A stretch of DNA of 64,000 nt from Methylobacterium sp. J-026 (lineage in GTDB: Bacteria; Pseudomonadota; Alphaproteobacteria; Rhizobiales; Beijerinckiaceae): contig NZ_JAKSYC010000100.1 in NCBI RefSeq assembly GCF_022829585.1, positions 33,868 through 97,867 of the forward strand. The letters run 5' to 3'. Positions within the stretch are counted from its first letter, which is position 1. Each line of letters begins with the position of its first letter. The notes under the pieces are model-generated. The model had not been told where the DNA came from and made no database searches. It saw only the letters and a program-made list of their open reading frames with translations. Position numbers and translations under genes: made by a program. Positions 46,261 through 55,677 of the stretch are shown piece after piece.

Positions 46261-46377
46261 CGACCTGCGCGATCGCAGCCAACCCTGTGATTGCACGGCG
46301 CCGCAAACCTGCGGAGCCGGTCGCCACAGGGGGGACGCGCGGCCCGGCGCGGCGGTCACCGCTTGGGCGCCTCATCG

Positions 46378-47940
46378 ATGATCGGCGCCGCGATCAACCT
46401 GTTCCGCGGTGCCCGGGTCGGCTTCGTGCTGGCCCGGGAGGGCGCGCTCGCCCTCGCCGACCCGTCGGACCTGCCGCCGCACCTGCGCCTCGCCCTGCGG
46501 CTCGGGCGCACCCTGGAGCGGCCGGGCCTCGACGACGGGGCCGCCCGGCTCTCGGCGGCCCTGACGCGGCTCGGCCCGTCCTACGTGAAGTTCGGCCAGT
46601 TCCTGGCGACCCGGCCCGACATCGTCGGCATGCGGGCGGCCTTCGACCTGGAGAAGCTGCAGGATCGGGTGCCGCCCTTCCCGCAGGCGACCGCTCTGAA
46701 AGTGGTCGAGACGGCCTTGGGCAAGCCGGTCCACGACCTGTTCCTGTCGTTCAGCGAGCCGATCGCGGCGGCCTCGATCGCGCAGGTCCACAAGGCCGTG
46801 GTGCAGGATGCCGACGGGACGCAGCGCATCCTCGCCGTCAAGGTGATGCGGCCGGGGGTGCGGGAGCGCTTCATGCGCGACCTCGAAGTCATGCGCTTCA
46901 TGGCCCGGGTGGTGCACGCGCTCTCCCCGCAGGCCGAGCGGCTGCGCCCGCGCGAGGTCGTGGAGATCCTGGCCCGCTCCGTCCTGATGGAGATGGATTT
47001 CCGCCTCGAGGCGGCGGCCGCCTCCGAGATCGCCGAGAACACCCGGGGCGATACCGATTTCCGCGTGCCCAAGCCCGATTGGGAATTGACCGCCCGGGAG
47101 GTGCTGTCGGCCGAATGGATCGAGGGAACCCGCCTGCACAGCGCCGCCGAACTCGCCGCCGCCGGGCACGATCCGCAGGCGATCGGGCGCATCGTGATCC
47201 AGAGCTTCTTGCGGCAGGCGATCCGCGACGGGTTCTTCCACGCGGACATGCACCAGGGGAATCTGCTGGTCGATGCCGAGGGCCGGCTGGTGGCGGTCGA
47301 TTTCGGCATCATGGGCCGGCTCGGCGCGAACGAGCGCCGGTTCCTCGCCGAGATTTTGCTGGGCTTCATCCTGCGCGACTACCGCCGGGTGGCGAAGGTC
47401 CATTTCGAGGCGGGCTACGTGCCGGCCCACCATTCCGTCGAGGATTTCGCCCAGGCGATCCGGGCGATCGGCGAGCCGATCCACCAGCGCCGGGCCGACG
47501 AGATCTCGATGGCCAAGGTGCTGACCCTGCTGTTCGACATCACCGCCCTGTTCGACATGAGCACCCGGACCGAGTTGGTGATGCTCCAGAAGACCATGGT
47601 GGTGGTGGAGGGCGTCGCCCGCTCCCTCGACCCGCGCCTCGACATGTGGACCACCGCCGAGCCGGTGGTGCGGGCCTGGATCGCCCGCAACATGGGCCCG
47701 GTGGGCCGCGCCCAGAGCGGCCTCGAGGCCCTGCGGGTGGTCTCCGACGTCGTCGGCAATATCCCCGACCTCGCGACCCGGCTCAAGCGCGTGCTGGTCC
47801 GCCTCGACGAGGCCGGCACGGGCGATGCGCGCCGGCTGGAGCGGTTCGCCCGGGATGAGCGTCTCCGGGCGATCTGGTCCACCGTGGCTTTGTGGGGCAT
47901 CGCCATCGGCGCGCTGGTCCTGGCGTTCCGGGGCCTCTGA
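46378..47940 (+). CDS. ubiB: Ubiquinone biosynthesis protein UbiB (ADCK/ABC1 atypical kinase)
   Basis: 520 residues. ABC1-family markers are the KxGQ motif in SYVKFGQFLATRPDIV (~70-85), the Ala-rich loop AAASIAQVHKA, the ExD motif in LMEMDFRLEAA, HADMHQGNLLV (catalytic loop) and VAVDFGIMGRLG (DFG). The C-terminus has a membrane span (IWSTVALWGIAIGALVLAF). UbiB is needed for the first hydroxylation stages of ubiquinone synthesis and acts as an atypical kinase/ATPase at the membrane. I chose ATG 46378; the in-frame extension upstream lies in repeat DNA. Upstream ubiE supports the identity. Confidence 0.94.
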   Translation: MIGAAINLFRGARVGFVLAREGALALADPSDLPPHLRLALRLGRTLERPGLDDGAARLSAALTRLGPSYVKFGQFLATRPDIVGMRAAFDLEKLQDRVPPFPQATALKVVETALGKPVHDLFLSFSEPIAAASIAQVHKAVVQDADGTQRILAVKVMRPGVRERFMRDLEVMRFMARVVHALSPQAERLRPREVVEILARSVLMEMDFRLEAAAASEIAENTRGDTDFRVPKPDWELTAREVLSAEWIEGTRLHSAAELAAAGHDPQAIGRIVIQSFLRQAIRDGFFHADMHQGNLLVDAEGRLVAVDFGIMGRLGANERRFLAEILLGFILRDYRRVAKVHFEAGYVPAHHSVEDFAQAIRAIGEPIHQRRADEISMAKVLTLLFDITALFDMSTRTELVMLQKTMVVVEGVARSLDPRLDMWTTAEPVVRAWIARNMGPVGRAQSGLEALRVVSDVVGNIPDLATRLKRVLVRLDEAGTGDARRLERFARDERLRAIWSTVALWGIAIGALVLAFRGL

Positions 47941-47955
47941 GCCCCCGTCTGCCGG

Positions 47956-50916
47956 TCAGGCGGCGTCGGCCTGCGCCGGCATCAGGGCGCGGAGTTCGCG
48001 GGCGAGCTCCGCGAGCCCGGTCTTGCCCTTGGCGAGCACCCGGTCGGCCTGTCCAGCGAGGCGCCGCCGGTCCTCCGCGGTGATGTCCTTGGCGGTGAGC
48101 ACCACCACCGGCACGTCGCGCCACTCCGCCCGCTCCCGGAGGGTGCGCAGGAAGGTGAAGCCGTCCATCTCCGGCATCATCAGGTCGAGGAGGATCAGGG
48201 CGGGCCGCTCCTGCGCCATCGCGTCCAGCGCGCGGACGCCGTTCTCGGCCTCGCGCACGGGGAAACCCTCGCGCCGGAGATACGTGCAGAGATGCTCGCG
48301 CACATCCGGCTCGTCCTCCACCACCAGGATCGGTCCCGCGCCGCCCGCGGGCCGGAACCGTTCGACGATCTGGCGCAGGCTGCCCCAGTCGATCGGCTTC
48401 TGCAGGTAGTCCGTCGCGCCCAGCGAGAAGGCGAGGTTCTGCTCGTCCAGCACCGTCACCATCACGATCGGGGTCGCCCCGATCTCCGGCTCGGCCCGCA
48501 GGGTCCGCAGCACCGCCCAGCCATCCATCTGCGGCATGGTCACGTCGAGGAGAACCGCCCGCGGGCGCAGGCTCCGGGCGAGTTCGAGCCCCCGCCGCCC
48601 GTCCTCGGCGACCGCCACCGAGAAGCCCTCCCGCTCCAGGAAGCGGGCCAGCAGATCGCGGGTGGCGGCATCGTCGTCGACCACCAGGATGGTGTTGCGG
48701 TCGCCGACCACGGCGCCGGCTTCGTCCGGGTCCGGCGTCCCGGGTTCCTGGAACCGCAGCGGCAGCGTCAGCGTGAAGGTGGTGCCCTCCCCCTGGCGGC
48801 TCTCCACGGTAATCGCGCCCCCGAGCATCCCGGCGAAGGCCCGGGTGATCGCGAGGCCGAGGCCGGTTCCGCCGAAGCGGCGGGTCGTCGAGGCGTCCGC
48901 CTGGGCGAAGCGCTCGAACAGCTTGCCCACCTGCTCGGCATTCATGCCGATGCCGGTGTCAGAGACGGCGAAGCGCAGCATGTCCCCGGCGCGGGCGACC
49001 GCCAGGGTGATCCGGCCGTTCTCGGTGAACTTCGCGGCGTTGCTCAAGAGGTTGATCAGGCACTGGCGCACCTTCGTGACGTCGGTATGGGCGCTGCCCA
49101 GATCCTCCGCCAGGTCGAGCACCAGGGCGTTGCCCTTCTTGCCGATCAGCCCCTCGACGCTGTCGGCGACCTCGCGCACCACCGCGGCTACGGCGAAATC
49201 CTCCGCGAAGATCTCGATCCGGTCGGCCTCGATTTTCGAGATGTCGAGCACGTCGTTAATCAGGCCGAGTAGGTGCCGGGCATTGGACTCGATCTTCTTC
49301 ATGTCCCCGATGAGCCCGGCCTCGCCCAGATCCTCCAGCTCCTCCTGGACCATCTCGGAATAGCCGATCACCGCCGAGAGCGGCGTGCGCAATTCGTGGC
49401 TCATGTTGGCCAGGAACTGGCTCTTGGCGGTGTTGGCCGCCTCGGCGGCCGCGCGGGCGGCCTCGATCGCCGCCTCGGCCTGCTTGCGCTCCGTGATGTC
49501 GGTGTGGGTGCCGACCCATTCGCGCAGGGTCCCGTCCGGTTCGAGGATCGGGACGGCGCGCACGCTCATGTGCCGGTAGGCCCCGGACGCGTCGCGGATG
49601 CGGTGCTCGGTGCTGTAGGATTGCCGCGTCGCCACCGCCCGCGCCCAGGCGGCTTGGGTGCGCGCGCGATCCTCGGGGTGGACGACGTCGAGGAAGCCCA
49701 GGCCGGCATAGGCGATCTCGTCCTGCCCGGTGAAGCGGCTCCAGGCGACCTGCCGGCGCTGCAGGCTCCCCTCCGGATTGGCCGTCCAGACGATCGCCGC
49801 GCTGGCCTCGATCAGCGAGCGGAACCGTTCCTCGCTCCGGCGCAGCCGGGCCTCCGCCAGGTGGCGGATGGTGTCGTCCACCACCACGAGGCCGACGCCC
49901 TCGACATCCTGTCCCGCCTCGCCCGTGACGGCGTCCGCGCCGCGGAGCGGGTAGAAGCTCATCGAGAACTGGCGCAGGCCCCCCGGCGCCGAGGGCGCCG
50001 GCACTGCGACCGGGACGTCGGGCGAGACGAGGCCCTCGCCGAGCGCCGCGGCGAGCTTGGGCGCCAACTCCTCGCGCAGAGTCGGCAGCATCGCCCAGAT
50101 CGGGGCGCCGAGATCGGCCCCGAAGCCCCGCTCGCTCATGGTGGCAAGCGCCCGGTTCATGTGGCGGATCTGCAGGTTGCGGTCGAGGAAACCGAGGCCG
50201 ACCGGCGCGTTCGCCAGGACCCCGTCGAGGAGGCGCGACATGCGCAGGGATTCCTGCCGCCGGACCAGGGCGAGCCGCGCCAGCAGCACGATGGCGCCCA
50301 GCGCCGCGGCGCCGGAGAGCAGGAACAGGACCAGCCCGCGCCGGTGCGCGCGGACCTGGAGGGCGGCGAGGTTTTCGGCGGCGACCTCCTGGCGCGCGGC
50401 GGCCTCGATGCGGATCGCGTCCATGAGGCGCTTGCCCTCGCCCGTCCGGACGAGGTCGGTCGCCGCGTCGAAGCCCTGGTCACGGCGCGCCGCGATCACC
50501 CGGGTGGCGAAGTCCCGCTTCTGCGCGACCAGACCGGCGAGCGCCCTTCCGCCGGGGCGGACCGGCTCCTGCGCCACCGAGCCGAGGCTCGCCAGTTCCG
50601 ATTCGATCTTCGGCAGGGCGAGCGTGTAGGGCGTGAGATACGCCTCGCTGCCGACCAGCACGAAGCCCCGTTCCCCGGTCTCGAGATCCTTCACCTCGGA
50701 GATCAGGCGCTCGACCTCGCCGATGATGGCGCTGGCCCGCGCGGTCGCGGCCCTGTCGGCCTCGCCGGCGAGGTAATTCGCCGTGCCGGCCGCCAGGGCG
50801 ACGACGAGCAGGATGAAGGCGGTGGGCGAGCTCAGGAGCGGACCCAGGGGCCCCGCGCCGCGCCAGTTCCGCCGGCGCAGGCGGAAGATCGAACCGACGC
50901 CGGTACGGGCGCTCAT
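47956..50916 (-). CDS. Hybrid sensor histidine kinase with two C-terminal receiver domains
   Basis: 986 residues. TM1 (~28-50) precedes a CHASE3-like periplasmic helical domain (ERLISEVKDLETGERGFVLV). TM2 is at ~195-215. Two PAS domains follow (~230-350 and ~365-485, the second ending WVGTHTDITERKQAE). Then comes the H-box FLANMSHELRTPLSAVIGYS (~500), the ATPase domain with DTGIGMNAEQVGKLFERF and FGGTGLGLAITRAF. Receiver 1 has phospho-Asp in VLLDVTMPQMDG (~790) and receiver 2 in LLDLMMPEMDG (~910). There is no output domain, so it probably signals through phosphotransfer partners encoded elsewhere. Its ATG overlaps the stop of zapE (ATGA at 50916-50913). Confidence 0.94.
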   Translation of the reverse strand: MSARTGVGSIFRLRRRNWRGAGPLGPLLSSPTAFILLVVALAAGTANYLAGEADRAATARASAIIGEVERLISEVKDLETGERGFVLVGSEAYLTPYTLALPKIESELASLGSVAQEPVRPGGRALAGLVAQKRDFATRVIAARRDQGFDAATDLVRTGEGKRLMDAIRIEAAARQEVAAENLAALQVRAHRRGLVLFLLSGAAALGAIVLLARLALVRRQESLRMSRLLDGVLANAPVGLGFLDRNLQIRHMNRALATMSERGFGADLGAPIWAMLPTLREELAPKLAAALGEGLVSPDVPVAVPAPSAPGGLRQFSMSFYPLRGADAVTGEAGQDVEGVGLVVVDDTIRHLAEARLRRSEERFRSLIEASAAIVWTANPEGSLQRRQVAWSRFTGQDEIAYAGLGFLDVVHPEDRARTQAAWARAVATRQSYSTEHRIRDASGAYRHMSVRAVPILEPDGTLREWVGTHTDITERKQAEAAIEAARAAAEAANTAKSQFLANMSHELRTPLSAVIGYSEMVQEELEDLGEAGLIGDMKKIESNARHLLGLINDVLDISKIEADRIEIFAEDFAVAAVVREVADSVEGLIGKKGNALVLDLAEDLGSAHTDVTKVRQCLINLLSNAAKFTENGRITLAVARAGDMLRFAVSDTGIGMNAEQVGKLFERFAQADASTTRRFGGTGLGLAITRAFAGMLGGAITVESRQGEGTTFTLTLPLRFQEPGTPDPDEAGAVVGDRNTILVVDDDAATRDLLARFLEREGFSVAVAEDGRRGLELARSLRPRAVLLDVTMPQMDGWAVLRTLRAEPEIGATPIVMVTVLDEQNLAFSLGATDYLQKPIDWGSLRQIVERFRPAGGAGPILVVEDEPDVREHLCTYLRREGFPVREAENGVRALDAMAQERPALILLDLMMPEMDGFTFLRTLRERAEWRDVPVVVLTAKDITAEDRRRLAGQADRVLAKGKTGLAELARELRALMPAQADAA

Positions 50917-52145
50917 GTCTCGACCAGCCCGGTGCTGGCACCCGACGCCTCCGAATCGGATCGGCCGTGCGGCAGGGCGAGATAGTCCCGGGAGCGCATC
51001 TCGATCAGGCGGGAGACGGTCCGGTCGAACTCGAAGGCCTCCCGGCCGGTCCCGGCAGCGTAGAGATCCTGCGCGTCGGCGGCGGCAGACGCCACCAGCT
51101 TCACGTGCCGGTCGTAGAGCGTGTCGATCAGCGTGATGAAGCGCTTGGCCTCGTTGCGCTCGGCCTCCTGCATCACGGGGATGCCGTCGAGGATCACCGT
51201 GTGATAGGCGCGGGCCAGCGCCATGTAGTCGGAGGCGCCGAGGGGTTTCCGGCAGAGATCGTCGAAGGCGAACCGCGCGACCCCGCCCGCCGCCTCGGGA
51301 ATCGCGACCTGCCGCCCCTGGACCGTCAGGGCCGCCGGCCGGCCCTTCGCCTGTCCGGTCAGCCCCTTGAAGGCGGCGTCGAGGGCGGCGCGGGCGGCCG
51401 CGTCCGCCGGGACATGGTACACGGCCGCGCCGCCGAGCTTCTCCAGGCGGAAATCGGTGCGCGCGTCGAGGCGCATCACCTCCACCCGCTCCTTCAGCGT
51501 CTCGATGAACGGCAGGAACAGCGCCCGGTTGAGCCCCCCCTCGTAGAGCCGGTCCGGCTCGACGTTCGAGGTCGCCACCACGGTGACGCCGCGCCGGAAC
51601 AGGTGGCCGAACAGGCGGCCGAGGATCATGGCGTCGGCGATGTCGGTCACGGTGAATTCGTCGAAGCACAGCAGCGTCGCCTCGTCGGCGAGCTGGTCGG
51701 CCACGGGTCCGATCGGGTCGTCGCCCTTCACGGTGCCGGCCTTCAGCGCCTGGCGATAGGCGTAGATGCGCGCGTGGGCGTCCGCCAGGAAGCCGTGGAA
51801 GTGGACCCGCCGCTTCGGCTCCGGCGCGGCCTCGTGGAACAGGTCCATCAGCATCGTCTTGCCGCGTCCGACCGAGCCCCAGATGTAGAGCCCCCTCGGC
51901 GTCTCGGGCTCGTCCCGGCGCCGGAACAGCCAGCCCAGCGCGCTGGTCTTGCTCGCGCGCCTGCGGCGCTGCAGATCCTGGCTCAGCCGGTCGAGGGCGC
52001 GGACCAGCCGCGCTTGAGCCGGGTCCCGCTCGATCGTGCCGGTGGCGACGAGGGCCTCGTAGCGGTCATGGACAGGTCCGGGCGAGACGGCGCCGGCCCG
52101 CGCCTCCGGCGACGGAGAATGTTGCATGCCGGGTCTGTCGTTCAC
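50913..52145 (-). CDS. zapE: Cell division ATPase ZapE
   Basis: 410 residues of the AFG1/ZapE AAA family. Walker A is IWGSVGRGKTMLMDLF (~90), Walker B ATLLCFDEFTVTDIADAM, the sensor region VTVVATSNVEPDRLYEGGL, and a late SDYMALARAYHTVILDGIPV and RFITLIDTLYDRHVKLVASA. ZapE helps constrict the Z-ring, and mitochondrial homologues degrade respiratory-chain subunits. I chose the GTG at 52145 because GAGGA lies nine bases upstream; an in-frame ATG at 52127 has no ribosome-binding site. It is the first gene of a leftward pair with the hybrid kinase. Confidence 0.92.
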   Translation of the reverse strand: MNDRPGMQHSPSPEARAGAVSPGPVHDRYEALVATGTIERDPAQARLVRALDRLSQDLQRRRRASKTSALGWLFRRRDEPETPRGLYIWGSVGRGKTMLMDLFHEAAPEPKRRVHFHGFLADAHARIYAYRQALKAGTVKGDDPIGPVADQLADEATLLCFDEFTVTDIADAMILGRLFGHLFRRGVTVVATSNVEPDRLYEGGLNRALFLPFIETLKERVEVMRLDARTDFRLEKLGGAAVYHVPADAAARAALDAAFKGLTGQAKGRPAALTVQGRQVAIPEAAGGVARFAFDDLCRKPLGASDYMALARAYHTVILDGIPVMQEAERNEAKRFITLIDTLYDRHVKLVASAAADAQDLYAAGTGREAFEFDRTVSRLIEMRSRDYLALPHGRSDSEASGASTGLVET

Positions 52146-52432
52146 GCCGCCGGTTCCTCGCCCCTCGCCGCGGCGCCCGACCGGCACCTCCCGCCCCGCC
52201 GCCGCGCCGGGCCTTCCCCTGTGCCGGGGAAGACCGGCCTGAATCAAGCCCGTGCGGAGGGCCGGCGGATCGGATGGCGCATCCGGCCGGCGCATGGCAG
52301 CCACGCGGACGCGGCGCCCGGGTATTCTGCTGCATTGCACAACGCCGGGCGAGGTGCGAGATCAGGGCCGTGTTCTAGGGAGGGACGTCCGGATCAACCT
52401 GCGCGGCAACGCGCGAAGACCGGAGACCCATC

Positions 52433-53026
52433 ATGGCCGTTCGAGCGAGCGACGTGTCGGTCCACAGCATCCGGCGCCTGTGGCCCGCCGACCGCAACGC
52501 GGTCCTCGCCTATTTCCTGCGCCTCGATCCCGAGACCCGGGCGAGCCGCTTCATGGGCAGTGTCGGCGAAGCCGGCGTGCGGGCCTATGCCGCGCAGGCG
52601 ATCCGCGCCGAGGGCGCGATGTACGGCGCCTTCGTGGACGGCGTCCTGCGCGGGCTCGGCGAGCTCCGGCCGATGGGGCTGACCCGATCGCGTCTCGTGC
52701 TGGGCCCCCAGGCGGAGGCGGCCTTCGCGGTGGAGCCGGCCTTCCGCCGCCGGGGCATCGGCGCCGATCTGTTCGCGCGGATCGCCCGCGCCGCGCGTCA
52801 CCGCGGCGTGACCGACCTGCACGTGCGCTGCCTGTCCGGGAACGGGCCGATGCTGCGGCTGGCCGCCAAGCACGGGGCGGCGCTCCAGCGCGCGGGCGGC
52901 GAGATCGACGGCGCCCTCCAGCTCGAACGGCCGACGCCGGTCTCGCTCTGGTACGAGGGCATCGCGGAGGCGTTCGACTTCAGCCTGGCGGTGAGTTTTC
53001 CGGACCGGGACCGCGCCTCGGCCTGA
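52433..53026 (+). CDS. GNAT family N-acetyltransferase
   Basis: 197 residues. The core GNAT region is AAFAVEPAFRRRGIGADLFA, whose RRRGIG is the acetyl-CoA pyrophosphate loop, followed by LHVRCLSGNGPMLRLAAKHG. The N-terminus IRRLWPADRNAVLAYFLRLD PETRASRFMG is typical of the short-chain GNATs linked to acetylation of small molecules or proteins, with the substrate unknown. The 287 bp upstream hold no gene. Confidence 0.88.
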   Translation: MAVRASDVSVHSIRRLWPADRNAVLAYFLRLDPETRASRFMGSVGEAGVRAYAAQAIRAEGAMYGAFVDGVLRGLGELRPMGLTRSRLVLGPQAEAAFAVEPAFRRRGIGADLFARIARAARHRGVTDLHVRCLSGNGPMLRLAAKHGAALQRAGGEIDGALQLERPTPVSLWYEGIAEAFDFSLAVSFPDRDRASA

Positions 53027-53035
53027 GGCCGCCGC

Positions 53036-53797
53036 TCACCCGGCCGCGCCGTCGATCAGGGCGAAGGTCAGCAGATCGACGGCGGCGGCCCCGCCGCGCA
53101 GGAGCGCCCGGGCGGCGGCGTTGCCCGTGGCCCCCGTGGTGGTGACGTCGTCGACGAGGAGGACCCGGCGCCCGCGGATCCGATGCGCCTCTGAGGGCGG
53201 CACCCGGAACGCGCCGCTGAGGTTCTCGGCCCGAGCGGCGCGGCTCAGCCCGACCTGCGGGCGCGTCGCGCGAACGCGGGCCAGAGCGGTCGGCGCGAAG
53301 GTGAGCGTCGTCCCCGCGGTGATCGCCCGACCCAGGAGCGCCGCCTGGTTGAAGCGGCGGCGCCACAGGCGTCCCCGGTGCAGCGGGACCGGCACGAGGC
53401 ACTCCGCCTCGGCGATCAGCGTCCGGCCGCTCGCGGCCATCATCCGCGCCATCACGCCCGCGAGGTCGAGGCGATCCTCGTCTTTCAGGCGGTGGACGAG
53501 ACGACGGGCGACGGCGTCATAGAGGGCGACGGCGCGACCCCGTTCGAAGACCGGCGGATCGGCGATGGCCCGGGGGGACAGCAGCGGCCCGACGCCGAGA
53601 TCCACCGCGAACGGCGTCCCGTACCGCTGGCAGACCGGCTCCTCGATCAGGCGCAGGCCCGACCAGCAGGCGGGGCAGAGGGCGCCGGGATCGGCCGTGG
53701 CGGCGCCGCAGGCCACGCAGGTCGGCGGGTAGATCAGCGCGAGCGCCCCGCGCGGCAGGCCGCGCAGGGCCGAAGCGACGGCCTGGAGCGCCGTCAC
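53036..53797 (-). CDS. ComF family protein (amidophosphoribosyltransferase-like)
   Basis: 253 residues. An N-terminal zinc-ribbon-like motif CVACGAATADPGALCPACW (~27-45) precedes the PRTase fold, with the PRPP-loop region VLLVDDVTTTGATGNAAARA (~215-234). LVPVPLHRGRLWRRRFNQAA and RPQVGLSRAARAENLSGAFR are the usual ComF signatures. ComF participates in DNA uptake in naturally competent bacteria; in others the role is unclear. It converges with the GNAT gene. No competence genes are nearby. Confidence 0.92.
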   Translation of the reverse strand: MTALQAVASALRGLPRGALALIYPPTCVACGAATADPGALCPACWSGLRLIEEPVCQRYGTPFAVDLGVGPLLSPRAIADPPVFERGRAVALYDAVARRLVHRLKDEDRLDLAGVMARMMAASGRTLIAEAECLVPVPLHRGRLWRRRFNQAALLGRAITAGTTLTFAPTALARVRATRPQVGLSRAARAENLSGAFRVPPSEAHRIRGRRVLLVDDVTTTGATGNAAARALLRGGAAAVDLLTFALIDGAAG

Positions 53798-53824
53798 GGC
53801 GGTGCCGAACCGGCAGTCTCGGCC

Positions 53825-54070
53825 TTAGCGAGCCGAGACCGGACGCGCGTCGGGGGCCATCGGCTGCTGGTCCAGCTGGCGGGCGCGGGCATTGGCCCGG
53901 TGGCGGCCGATGGCGCAGCCGGCCGCGGCACCGAGGAGGCCGTGATGGCCCGCATAGTGACCCGCGATACCGCCGACGATGGCGCCCTTGATGCAGCCCT
54001 TCGCTTCGGCGGTGCCGGCCGCGGTGAGGGCTGCGAGGGCCATGGCGGCCCCGACCAGCATGCGCGTCAT
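53825..54070 (-). CDS. Secreted glycine-zipper-like small protein
   Basis: 81 residues. A signal peptide MTRMLVGAAMALAALTAAG ending TAEA precedes KGCIKGAIVGGIAGHYAGHH, a glycine-zipper helix with G-x3-G spacing, and GLLGAAAGCAIGRHRA. The last 20 residues are polar. Such proteins sit in the envelope with unknown function. It is 27 bp upstream of comF on the same strand. Confidence 0.8.
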   Translation of the reverse strand: MTRMLVGAAMALAALTAAGTAEAKGCIKGAIVGGIAGHYAGHHGLLGAAAGCAIGRHRANARARQLDQQPMAPDARPVSAR

Positions 54071-54238
54071 GGTGGAAACTCCTCAATCGTCTCAGCCCTG
54101 GGGCCGCATCCAGCAGGAACAGCGACGCTGCCGAGTCGTTCCACCATCCTACATCCGCTCACGGGTCCGTGTGGACCCGTCGGAACGCGGCCGTGCCGGT
54201 GCTGGCGGCCGGGGCTCGCGCACGCCATCTGAGCATCG

Positions 54239-55129
54239 ATGGACGCCCCTTCCGCCCTGCTCGACACCGCCCTCGCCCGGCACCGCCTCGCCCGCGCCGC
54301 CAGGACCGGCTACGCCGGATTCCTGCTCGACCGCCTCGTCGAGGATCTCGACGATCGCCTCGGCGCGGTGCTGCGCGGCTTCTCCACCGTGCTCGACCTC
54401 GCCACGCCCATGCCGGCGGCCGTACCGGTCCTGGCGGCACGGTACCCGGAGGCGCTGCATGTCCGGCTCGCCCCGTGGCCCGAGCCCGGCGCCGGCCGGA
54501 TCGTCGGCGATCCGGAGGTGCTGCCGTTGGCGGCCGGGAGCGTCGATCTCGCGGTCTCGCTGCTGACGCTGCACGCGGTCAACGACCTGCCGGGCACGCT
54601 GATCCAGCTCCGCCGGACCCTCCGGCCGGACGGCCTGTTTGTCGGCTGCCTGCTCGGGGGCGCCACCCTCACCGAGCTGCGCCAGAGCTTCGGGCAGGCC
54701 GAGAGCGAGGTCGAGGGCGGGGTCAGCCCGCGGGTCGCGCCCTTCGCGGCCGTCCGCGAGGCTGGCGCCCTGCTGCAACGGGCGGGCTTCGCCCTCCCGG
54801 TGGCCGACACCGACACGCTCACCGTGCGCTACGCCGACCCGTTCGGCCTGATGCGCGACCTCCGGGCCATGGGCATGACCAACGTGCTCACGGAGCGTCG
54901 GCGGACGCCTTTGCGCCGGGCGACCCTGCTGCGCATGGCTGAGATCTATGCCGCGCGCTTCTCGGATCCCGACGGCCGGGTGCGGGCGACCTTCGAGGTG
55001 CTGTGGCTGTCCGGCTGGGCGCCGCACGAGAGCCAGCAGAAGCCGCTGCGGCCCGGCAGCGCCAAGGCGCGCCTCGCCGACGCCCTCGGGACGATCGAGT
55101 TGAAGCCGGAGGAAGGACGTTCGTCATGA
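54239..55129 (+). CDS. SAM-dependent methyltransferase-fold protein (NDUFAF5/BioC-like)
   Basis: 296 residues. It carries the Rossmann-like region with EVLPLAAGSVDLAVSLLTLH and LRRTLRPDGLFVGCLLGGAT, plus GVSPRVAPFAAVREAGALLQ and PFGLMRDLRAMGMTNVLTER, characteristic of the alphaproteobacterial homologues of NDUFAF5, which in mitochondria hydroxylates an arginine of complex I. The usual glycine-rich SAM motif is degenerate (LATPMPAAVPVLAAR at ~60-75), as in that family. Its TGA overlaps the ATG of the DUF427 gene. Substrate in bacteria unknown. Confidence 0.82.
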   Translation: MDAPSALLDTALARHRLARAARTGYAGFLLDRLVEDLDDRLGAVLRGFSTVLDLATPMPAAVPVLAARYPEALHVRLAPWPEPGAGRIVGDPEVLPLAAGSVDLAVSLLTLHAVNDLPGTLIQLRRTLRPDGLFVGCLLGGATLTELRQSFGQAESEVEGGVSPRVAPFAAVREAGALLQRAGFALPVADTDTLTVRYADPFGLMRDLRAMGMTNVLTERRRTPLRRATLLRMAEIYAARFSDPDGRVRATFEVLWLSGWAPHESQQKPLRPGSAKARLADALGTIELKPEEGRSS

Positions 55130-55488
55130 AGCTGCCAGGGCCCGACCACCCCATCACCATCACGCCGGAGACGCGCCGCGTGCGCGTCCTCGTGGCCGGC
55201 ATCGCGGTCGCCGACACGCGCCGCGCCCTGCGCCTGGCGGAGGGCCGATACGAGCCGGTGTTCTACGTGCCCCGGGACGACATCCGGCAGGAGCATTTCG
55301 CGGCCTCCGCGCGCACGAGCCATTGCCCGTACAAGGGGGATGCGCGCTACTTCGACCTCGCGGTCGACGGCACGAACCGGCCCGACGCGGTGTGGAGCTA
55401 CGAGGCGCCCTACCCCGCGGTCGCGGCGATCCGGGAGCACGTGGCGTTCTACCCGGACCGGGTCGATGCCATCCTGGTGACGGATTGA
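55126..55488 (+). CDS. DUF427 domain-containing protein
   Basis: 120 residues. DUF427 signature segments are HPITITPETRRVRVLVAG, PVFYVPRDDIRQEHF, SHCPYKGDARYFDLAVDG, VWSYEAPYPAVAAIREHVAF and YPDRVDAILV. The fold is a small beta-barrel of unknown function; a conserved Cys-Pro-Tyr-Lys suggests a ligand pocket. Its ATG overlaps the methyltransferase-like gene's stop, so they are coupled. About 190 bp to the next gene hold nothing clear. Confidence 0.9.
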   Translation: MKLPGPDHPITITPETRRVRVLVAGIAVADTRRALRLAEGRYEPVFYVPRDDIRQEHFAASARTSHCPYKGDARYFDLAVDGTNRPDAVWSYEAPYPAVAAIREHVAFYPDRVDAILVTD

Positions 55489-55677
55489 CGGAGGCCATCG
55501 TCCGGTCGACGGAAGGGCACTTCAGAGCGGCCACGCGCCCGCCCTCGCGGGGGGCGGAAGACGCGGGCCTGTGTCCGCCATCGCCCCTCCCAAAACGATG
55601 TCCGACCATCGTAGCCAAGACGGGAGCGCGGGTTCATCGCGGTCGAGACCCATGGCCCGCCGCGCGCGGGAGCGGTC

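Larger units (their letters stand above)
45957..46377. other. 421-bp gap between ubiE and ubiB filled by two palindromic repeats
   Basis: Bases ~45990-46060 resemble the class B repeat of 33.7 kb, and 46125-46260 form a class A repeat with long inverted arms. No gene is seen. The insertion sits inside what is elsewhere a tight ubiE-ubiB pair and might separate or stabilise the two messages. Confidence 0.6.
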
